This document shows, piece after piece, positions 59,103-64,000 of a stretch of DNA of 64,000 nt. Under the pieces are notes generated by a model. It had not been told where the DNA came from and ran no database searches. It saw only the letters and a program-made list of their open reading frames with translations. Position 1 is the stretch's first letter. The number at the start of each line of letters is the position of its first letter. Location: the NCBI RefSeq assembly GCF_003931565.1, contig NZ_RRYI01000010.1, positions 1 through 64,000 of the forward strand, written 5' to 3'. Made by a program: the position numbers and the translations under genes. This DNA is from Caulobacter sp. 602-1 (GTDB lineage Bacteria; Pseudomonadota; Alphaproteobacteria; Caulobacterales; Caulobacteraceae).

Positions 59103-59355
59103 CAGCAGCGCGCGGAGATTCTGCCTTCCCGCTGCGAAAGAATCCCACGCCCCGTTTGCGCCAGCCTTCCTTGCGGGCCGCGTCGCCAGCTTCGACCAGA
59201 CCGAGCAGGCCGCCCGCCAAGGTCTCGACATCCAGCGCGTCGGCCCCGGTGGCGATCACCAATTCGCCGAGCTGTTTGATCTTCCGTTCCTTGAGCGTCC
59301 TGGCCTTTCCCTCAAGCGTCTTTAGCTCAGCATCAAAGTCCCGAGGTTTGCGCAT
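59089..59355 (-). CDS. traC: Conjugal transfer protein TraC
   Basis: An 88-residue protein: MRKPRDFDAELKTLEGKART, LKERKIKQLGELVIATGADA, LDVETLAGGLLGLVEA, WRKRGVGFF. This is the TraC family that sits divergent to traA across oriT in Agrobacterium-type transfer regions. GGAG 8 bases before ATG 59355 sets the start. Probably part of the relaxosome. Confidence 0.88.
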   Translation of the reverse strand: MRKPRDFDAELKTLEGKARTLKERKIKQLGELVIATGADALDVETLAGGLLGLVEAGDAARKEGWRKRGVGFFRSGKAESPRAAGGDQ

Positions 59356-59377
59356 CGCAGTCTCCATGATGGCGGGA

Positions 59378-59509
59378 TGCGCTCAGGATAAAACAGCCGG
59401 TCTCGGAATGCTGTAAGGTCGCCGGAACACACTGGGACGGGTCGGTCCCTCCCGAGATTTTAATCTTGGAGGGCGCGCTTATACGTCGTGCCGACGTGCG
59501 CTCAGGATA
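59378..59509 (+). other. Origin of transfer (oriT), Ti/RSF1010-type nic region
   Basis: Between divergent traC and traA. GGGCGCGCTTATACGTCG (59471-59488) matches the nic-region pattern of Ti/RSF1010-type origins. A hairpin ACGTCG-TGC-CGACGT follows at 59483-59497. A 13-base direct repeat TGCGCTCAGGATA occurs at 59378-59390 and 59497-59509. Position next to an MobQ relaxase supports the call. Exact nick not determined. Confidence 0.75.
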
Positions 59510-59526
59510 GTAAGTGGTCTGTCGCC

Positions 59527-62412
59527 ATGGCGATCTTCCACTTCTCCGTCAAAGTCATCAGCCGCGCCACCGGGGCCAGCGCCGTGGCCTCGGCCGCCTA
59601 TCGCTCCGCCTCGCGGCTGCATGATGAGCGGCTCGATCGCGACCACGACTTCACCAACAAGAGCGGCGTCGTCCATTCCGAGGTCATGCTGCCGGACGGC
59701 GCGCCCGAGCACTTGGCCGACCGCGCGACGCTGTGGAATGCGGTCGAGGCCGGAGAGAAGCGCAAGGACGCCCAGCTCTCGCGCGAGGTCGAGTTCGCCA
59801 TCCCGCGCGAGATGGACCAGGCCCAAGGGATCGAACTTGCCCGCGACTTCGTCCAGCGCGAAATGGTCGATCGCGGCATGGTCGCCGATCTCAATGTGCA
59901 TTGGGACATTGGCCCCGATGGTCTGGCCAAGCCCCACGCCCACGTCATGCTGACTATGCGCGAGGTTGGGCGCGAGGTCGGCGAAGACGGCTTCGGCGCC
60001 AAGGTGCGGGATTGGAACCGCACAGAACTGGTCGAGCACTGGCGCGAGGCCTGGGCCGATCACGTCAACGAACGGCTGGCCCAGCTCGACATCGACGCAC
60101 GGATCGACTGCCGCAGCCTGGACGCCCAGGGCATCGACCTTGAGCCGCAGCACAAGATCGGCCCGGCCGCCGGGCGCAGGGCCGACGAAGGCCTGGAGGC
60201 CGATCGGCTCGACGAGCACCACGAGATCGCGCGCGCCAATGGCGAGCGGATCATCGCCGATCCGCGCATCGCCCTGGACGCCATCACCAAGAGCCAAGCG
60301 ACTTTCACCCGCCGCGACCTGGCGATGTTCATTCACCGCCACTCGGATGGAAAGGAGCAGTTCGACCGGGCCATGGGCGCGGTGCAGGCCTCGCCCGAAC
60401 TCGTCGCCCTGGGCCAGGACGGACGCGGGCAGGACCGCTTCACCAGCCGCGAGATGATCGCGGTCGAGGATCGTCTGCATCGCGCCAGCGAGTTGATGGC
60501 CGAGCGTCGGGCGCACCGCGTCAGCGAGCTGGATCAGCGCCGCGCCCTGGCGCGGGCCGAGCAGCGCGGTCTCGTCCTGTCCGGCGAGCAGAAGGCGGCA
60601 TTCGAGCACGTCACCGCGACCCGCGATCTGGGCGTGGTGGTCGGCTATGCCGGCACGGGCAAGTCGGCGCTGCTAGGCGTGGCGCGGGAGGCGTGGGAGG
60701 ACGCCGGCTATCGCGTCCAGGGCCTGGCCTTGTCGGGCATCGCCGCCGAGAACCTGGAGGGTGGATCGGGCATCGCGTCTCGCACCATCGCCAGCCTGGA
60801 GCATCAGTGGGCCCAAGGGCGCGAACTGCTGGACGCGCGCGACGTGCTGGTGATCGACGAGGCCGGCATGATCGGTTCGCGGCAGATGGAGCGACTGTTG
60901 TCGGCCGCCGAGAGGGCCGGGGCCAAGGTTGTGCTGGTCGGCGATCCCGAGCAGCTTCAGGCCATCGAGGCCGGGGCGGCGTTCCGGTCTATCGCCGAGC
61001 GCCATTCGCACGTCGAGATCACTCAGGTTCGCCGGCAGCATGAGGAGTGGCAGCGCGACGCCACGCGGCAGTTGGCCACCGGTCGGACGGGCGAGGCGCT
61101 GGCGTCCTACGAGGCGCGCGGCATGGTCCATGCCGCCGAGACCCGCGACCAGGCGCGCGAGGATCTGGTCGAGCGTTGGGATCGGGATCGGATCGCCGAG
61201 CCGGGCAAGAGCCGGATCATCCTCACACACACCAATGACGAAGTGCGCGATCTCAATCTGACGGCGCGCGATCGGCTGCGCAGGGCCGGCGCCCTGGGCG
61301 AGGACGTGAAGGTCCAGGCCGAGCGCGGCGAGCGCGCGTTCGCGGCCGGCGACCGGCTGATGTTCCTGAAGAACGATCGCGGGCTGGGCGTGAAGAACGG
61401 CATGCTCGGCGAGGTCGAGCAGGTCTCGCCGAGTCAGATGACCGTGCGGCTCGACGCCGGGCGTCCAGACGCGGGGCGCTCGGTCACCTTCGACCTGAAG
61501 GACTACGCCCAGGTCGATCATGGCTATGCGGCCACCATTCACAAGAGCCAGGGCGTCACCGTCGATCGCGCGCATGTGCTGGCGACGCCGGGGATGGATC
61601 GTCACGGCGCCTATGTCGCCCTCTCGCGCCACCGAGACAGCGTGCAGCTCCACTTTGGCCGGGACGAGTTCGAGGATCTGGGCAAGCTGACCCGCGTGCT
61701 GTCGCGCGAGCGGGCCAAGGACATGGCCAGCGACTTCGCTGAGCGACGCGACATTCATGTGCCGACGTCGATGCGGCCCAAGGAGCCGCCGGAGCGCAAG
61801 CGCGGGATGTTCGCCGGGTTCAGGCCGAGCAGTCCGGCGCGTCAGCCGGCGGGGCCAGCCCGGGAGGTCGGTCAGTTCGACCAGAACCGGGCGATCGAAC
61901 GCCATGCGCGCGCCGCAGGCGACGTCATGCGCATGAACGACCGCGGCTTGCCGGCGCTCGCGCATCAGCGGCAAGCGCTGGAGCAGGCGCGCGAGGCAAT
62001 GGGAAAGATCGGCCCGCACGCGGCCAAGGCTCTGGAGCGGGCCTATGTCCGCGACCCGGCCTTGGCCGGCGAGACCGCTTCGGGCCGTACGCAAAGGGCG
62101 ATCCGGGTCCTGCAGCTTGAAGCCGAGGTCCGCGCCGACCCGCGCTTGCGCGCCGATCGGTTCGTCGAGCGTTGGCAGGGCCTGGAGCGTCAACGCTCGG
62201 CGCTGCATCGCGCGGGCGACATGACCGGGGCCGGCCAGGTCAAGGAGCGTATGGGCGCCATGGCCAAGAGCCTGGAGCGCGATCCGCAGATGGAGTCGCT
62301 CCTGCGCGACCGCAGGCCTGAGCTTGGGCTGCCTTCCGAGATAGGGCGCACCGTGGGTCAGGGCTTGTCGCAATACCTGGGCCTCGGCCAAGGCCGTGGG
62401 CTTGGCTTGTAG
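59527..62412 (+). CDS. traA: MobQ-type relaxase/helicase TraA
   Basis: A 961-residue conjugative relaxase. The N-terminal relaxase domain (1-230) has MAIFHFSVKVISRATGASAV, catalytic Tyr25 in SAAYRS, and metal histidines His137 and His139 in KPHAHVMLTMREV. A RecD/TraI-like helicase follows, with Walker A GYAGTGKS at 373-380, Walker B VLVIDEAGMIG, and AATIHKSQGVTVDR. The C-terminal region is helical. ATG 59527 begins at the conserved start. It nicks oriT just upstream and leads the strand into a recipient. Confidence 0.94.
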   Translation: MAIFHFSVKVISRATGASAVASAAYRSASRLHDERLDRDHDFTNKSGVVHSEVMLPDGAPEHLADRATLWNAVEAGEKRKDAQLSREVEFAIPREMDQAQGIELARDFVQREMVDRGMVADLNVHWDIGPDGLAKPHAHVMLTMREVGREVGEDGFGAKVRDWNRTELVEHWREAWADHVNERLAQLDIDARIDCRSLDAQGIDLEPQHKIGPAAGRRADEGLEADRLDEHHEIARANGERIIADPRIALDAITKSQATFTRRDLAMFIHRHSDGKEQFDRAMGAVQASPELVALGQDGRGQDRFTSREMIAVEDRLHRASELMAERRAHRVSELDQRRALARAEQRGLVLSGEQKAAFEHVTATRDLGVVVGYAGTGKSALLGVAREAWEDAGYRVQGLALSGIAAENLEGGSGIASRTIASLEHQWAQGRELLDARDVLVIDEAGMIGSRQMERLLSAAERAGAKVVLVGDPEQLQAIEAGAAFRSIAERHSHVEITQVRRQHEEWQRDATRQLATGRTGEALASYEARGMVHAAETRDQAREDLVERWDRDRIAEPGKSRIILTHTNDEVRDLNLTARDRLRRAGALGEDVKVQAERGERAFAAGDRLMFLKNDRGLGVKNGMLGEVEQVSPSQMTVRLDAGRPDAGRSVTFDLKDYAQVDHGYAATIHKSQGVTVDRAHVLATPGMDRHGAYVALSRHRDSVQLHFGRDEFEDLGKLTRVLSRERAKDMASDFAERRDIHVPTSMRPKEPPERKRGMFAGFRPSSPARQPAGPAREVGQFDQNRAIERHARAAGDVMRMNDRGLPALAHQRQALEQAREAMGKIGPHAAKALERAYVRDPALAGETASGRTQRAIRVLQLEAEVRADPRLRADRFVERWQGLERQRSALHRAGDMTGAGQVKERMGAMAKSLERDPQMESLLRDRRPELGLPSEIGRTVGQGLSQYLGLGQGRGLGL

Positions 62413-62421
62413 GAGACGGCG

Positions 62422-63087
62422 ATGGATCAGGATGTCGAACCGGAAGAACGGGCCGATCCGGCGGTCGCAGCGTTCGAGGCGCTTCGGCGTGAGGTGGCGT
62501 TGCTCAACGTCGCCATCGCAGGTCTGGCGGCCGAGCGGGCGGCGGCGCCCGACTACAATGAAACCCTCGGCGAAATTGCCAAAGGCGTGTCGTTGGCAGT
62601 CGGGCGGCTCGGGAAGATATTGGTCAGCCCGGCCTTGGCGATGAGCCCTGCCGAAGTGGCGCAAAGGATCGCGGCGGCGGGCGAAGCGGCTCGATGGCAG
62701 GACCGGGCGGCTTTGCACCAGGCGCAGGAGCGCTTTGCCCGCGCGACGAACGATCTTGAGCGTTGGATCGATGGCGCGCGCCTGGCGACCAATCAGAACC
62801 GGCGCCTGGGTCAGATAGCTTGCGCCGGGATTGTCACGGGCCTGCTTCTTGGCGCTTGGCTGCCTGGCGCGGTGGCTCGGGTCGCGCCGGAACGGTGGGC
62901 CTGGCCCGAAAAAATGGCGGCGCATGTTCTCCGCATGGCGCCTTGGCCAGCCGGCGAGCGCATGCTGGCGGTCGCGGACCCGATGCGCTGGCAAGCGATG
63001 GTCGCCGCCAAGACCAACGATCGCGCCGAAGAGCGTTGCGCGCCTAGGCTCGGTTCGCGCGGAGCCGAGAACCGGAGACATCGCTGA
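62422..63087 (+). CDS. DUF6118-family protein
   Basis: A 221-residue protein. A coiled-coil N-terminus (AAFEALRREVALLNVAIAGL) is followed by one membrane helix at about residues 128-147 (IACAGIVTGLLLGAWLPGAV) and a C-terminal basic tail. This family regularly follows traA in alphaproteobacterial elements. It starts 9 bases after traA with GGAGACGG upstream. It likely has an auxiliary role in transfer at the membrane; function unproven. Confidence 0.8.
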   Translation: MDQDVEPEERADPAVAAFEALRREVALLNVAIAGLAAERAAAPDYNETLGEIAKGVSLAVGRLGKILVSPALAMSPAEVAQRIAAAGEAARWQDRAALHQAQERFARATNDLERWIDGARLATNQNRRLGQIACAGIVTGLLLGAWLPGAVARVAPERWAWPEKMAAHVLRMAPWPAGERMLAVADPMRWQAMVAAKTNDRAEERCAPRLGSRGAENRRHR

Positions 63088-63332
63088 GCCGGGGCCACCC
63101 CGCGACACCGAGGACCAAAAGCCTGCAATTAGGCGGGTTGACAACGATGACGATAAGTAGCAATTATGGGGTGCGCATGATCAGTCCACTCTGGTGGGGC
63201 GCTGAGCAACCGATCGAGCTCGGCATCCCTTGCCCACGAAACGATCGCGCGAAATTCTGAGTTGCGGCCCCGCCGACGCTCCTGTATCGAACGCCCTCCC
63301 CCGCCGACGTGATTTGCGTCGTCGACCCGGAT
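63088..63332 (+). other. Right-end region of the element with third repeat and promoter
   Basis: TTGACA (63139-63144) lies upstream of ACGATAAGTAGCA (63150-63162), the same core found twice before the integrase. A 27-codon frame (63177-63260, beginning MISPLWWGAEQPIEL) follows but has no family match. The part from 63278 is the right direct repeat, which holds the tRNA-Cys promoter area. Confidence 0.5.
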
Positions 63333-63362
63333 GGCCCGGTGGCGGAGTGGTTACGCAGCGGA
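63278..63362 (+). repeat. Right 85-bp direct repeat (attR)
   Basis: Matches 51433-51517 with one difference (T63352 for G). It covers about 55 bases upstream of tRNA-Cys and the first 30 bases of the tRNA, ending in the anticodon stem. The two copies mark the element's ends. Confidence 0.8.
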
Positions 63363-63406
63363 CTGCAAATCCGTGCACCCCGGTTCGATTCCGGGCCGGG
63401 CCTCCA
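63333..63406 (+). tRNA. tRNA-Cys(GCA)
   Basis: A 74-base cloverleaf with encoded CCA. GGCCCGG pairs with CCGGGCC. The anticodon loop CTGCAAA carries GCA, and the T arm is CCCGGTTCGATTCCGGG. It is intact at the right edge of the mobile element. Its 5' part is repeated at the left edge. Confidence 0.95.
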
Positions 63407-63500
63407 AATATCTCACGAATACTTTTGATTACAGTATTCACCAAGATGCGCCTGCGGCTCGCCAACCAGCGTTAGTCCCCTTTCAAGGCTGTTACTCGGC

Positions 63501-63860
63501 CTATCCTGAAGCGCCTTCATCGAGGCCTGGAGCCAGGCAAGCGGGATCGATCGACGGGCGACGCGAACGGCGCTTGCGCACCGCCAGGCCCTCCTCGCGA
63601 TAGAGCCGGTAGATCCGGTTCTTGCCCGAAGGCTCGCCCTCCCGCCGCAACAGCACGAACAGCCGCCGAAAGCCGAACCGCCGACGCTCGGCGGCCAGGC
63701 CGCGCAGACGCTCACGCAGTTCGGTGTCGGGCGCGCGCCGGGACCGGTAGCGGACCATTTTGCGATCGGCCTGAACCACGACGCAGGCCCGCCGCTGGCT
63801 CATCCCCAGGGCGCTCCGGAGATGGGCCACGCCCTCGCGCCGGGCGGCGGGCCCTACCAT
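63501..63860 (-). pseudogene. IS3-family transposase OrfB, truncated
   Basis: A 119-residue frame with the N-terminal part of IS3-type OrfB: MVGPAARREGVAHLRSALGM, SQRRACVVVQADRKMVRYRS, RRRFGFRRLFVLLRREGEPS, GKNRIYRLYREEGLAVRKRR. The catalytic DDE half is missing; after about residue 97 the sequence leaves the family. The frame begins in the A-rich overlap with OrfA. A copy cut short at its 3' side. Confidence 0.85.
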
Positions 63861-64000
63861 TTTTTTGACAGCAGCTCCTGCAGCGCCGCCTTGTCCAGCA
63901 TGGCGTCGGCCAGCAGCCGCTTGAGCTTGGCGTTCTCGTCCTCCAGCGTCCGCAGCCGCTGGGCCTCCGACACGCTCATCCCGCCGAACTTGGCCCTCCA
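63854..64000 (-). CDS. IS3-family OrfA, C-terminal end (partial)
   Basis: The minus frame from the window edge reads WRAKFGGMSVSEAQRLRTLE, DENAKLKRLLADAMLDKAAL, QELLSKKW, stop. This is the leucine-zipper end of IS3 OrfA. A run of seven A's (63861-63867 read on the minus strand) just before the stop is the classic -1 frameshift site for making the OrfAB transposase. The 5' part lies outside the window. Confidence 0.9.
   Translation of the reverse strand, partial: WRAKFGGMSVSEAQRLRTLEDENAKLKRLLADAMLDKAALQELLSKKW

Larger units (their letters stand above)
51433..63362 (+). mobile_element. Integrative mobilisable element inserted at tRNA-Cys (~12 kb)
   Basis: Bounded by an 85-bp direct repeat (51433-51517 and 63278-63362, one mismatch) containing the upstream region and first 30 bases of tRNA-Cys. 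Near its left end lies a tyrosine integrase. It carries two toxin-antitoxin pairs, AlpA-like regulators, an oriT, TraA, TraC and TraD, and a DUF6118 gene, but no mating-pair or coupling-protein genes. It is therefore mobilisable rather than self-transmissible, unless parts were lost. Confidence 0.8.

Noticed and set aside
60673..63144. 823-codon minus-strand frame opposite traA
   Set aside because: Antisense shadow of traA and the DUF6118 gene, both of which have clear motifs.
63177..63260. 27-codon frame MISPLWWGAEQPIEL... after the right-end promoter motif
   Set aside because: Too short and unmatched to call; kept only as a note in the right-end region.
1..64000. CRISPR arrays
   Set aside because: No series of regularly spaced repeats was found; the repeated motifs present are two or three copies only.

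Overview
This GC-rich window reads as chromosome of a Caulobacter-like alphaproteobacterium. The basis is the codon bias, the density of large TonB-dependent receptors paired with exported hydrolases, the soluble PAS chemoreceptors, and an MobQ-type mobilisation module (traA/traC/traD) of the kind found in Alphaproteobacteria. The genus is an inference from gene style, because no rRNA or housekeeping marker is present.

Layout. (1) 1-4.8 kb: end of an acyl-CoA carboxylase beta subunit, its biotin-carrying alpha subunit, a MerR regulator, a thiolase and a TetR repressor. (2) 4.8-11.8 kb: two PhoD-type phosphatases behind a TonB receptor, next to an unusual regulator carrying two TetR DNA-binding domains. 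(3) 11.9-15.3 kb: a LOV-like PAS protein, a soluble PAS chemoreceptor with its own CheW, and small genes. A second, inverted chemoreceptor-CheW pair lies at 28.2-30.5 kb. (4) 15.5-27.8 kb: a GT14 glycosyltransferase, gamma-glutamyltransferase, a FecI-FecR-TonB receptor signalling set, an M28 peptidase and another TonB receptor, which together look like peptide scavenging. (5) 30.9-36.5 kb: a lysine catabolic operon (lysine 6-dehydrogenase-like, aminoadipate semialdehyde dehydrogenase, 2-oxoadipate decarboxylase HglS, D-2-hydroxyglutarate dehydrogenase) with a divergent Lrp regulator. (6) 36.6-42.3 kb: D-amino-acid genes (periplasmic racemase, N-acyl-D-amino-acid deacylase, DgcN/DgcA-like D-glutamate catabolism, Lrp regulator). 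(7) 42.3-50.3 kb: two more Lrp-family genes and a probable cyanophycin-use locus (exported cyanophycinase, isoaspartyl peptidase, TonB receptor, M61 peptidase).

(8) 50.4-51.2 kb: a decayed IS3 transposase with a perfect inverted repeat, then a tRNA-Leu(UAA) gene interrupted by a group I intron at the site used in cyanobacteria. (9) 51.4-63.4 kb: a ~12 kb integrative mobilisable element bounded by 85-bp direct repeats that include the 5' half of tRNA-Cys. It carries a tyrosine integrase, two toxin-antitoxin pairs (VapBC and RES/Xre), AlpA-like regulators, an oriT and TraA/TraC/TraD. It also carries a tightly overlapping four-gene operon of unknown function (two paralogous twin-arginine proteins, a HEPN-like protein and a sigma region-4-like protein) that starts at a perfect 40-bp palindrome. 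There are no type IV secretion genes, so the element should depend on a helper. (10) 63.5-64.0 kb: the edge of another IS3-family element.

How the genes work together. The chromosomal part is built from repeated outer-membrane-receptor plus exported-hydrolase cassettes feeding amino-acid catabolism (lysine, D-glutamate, Asp-Arg, gamma-glutamyl peptides), each near an Lrp, TetR or FecI/FecR regulator. The strongest candidates for new biology are the intron-bearing tRNA-Leu, the four-gene operon in the mobile element, and the element's integration on the 5' side of tRNA-Cys.
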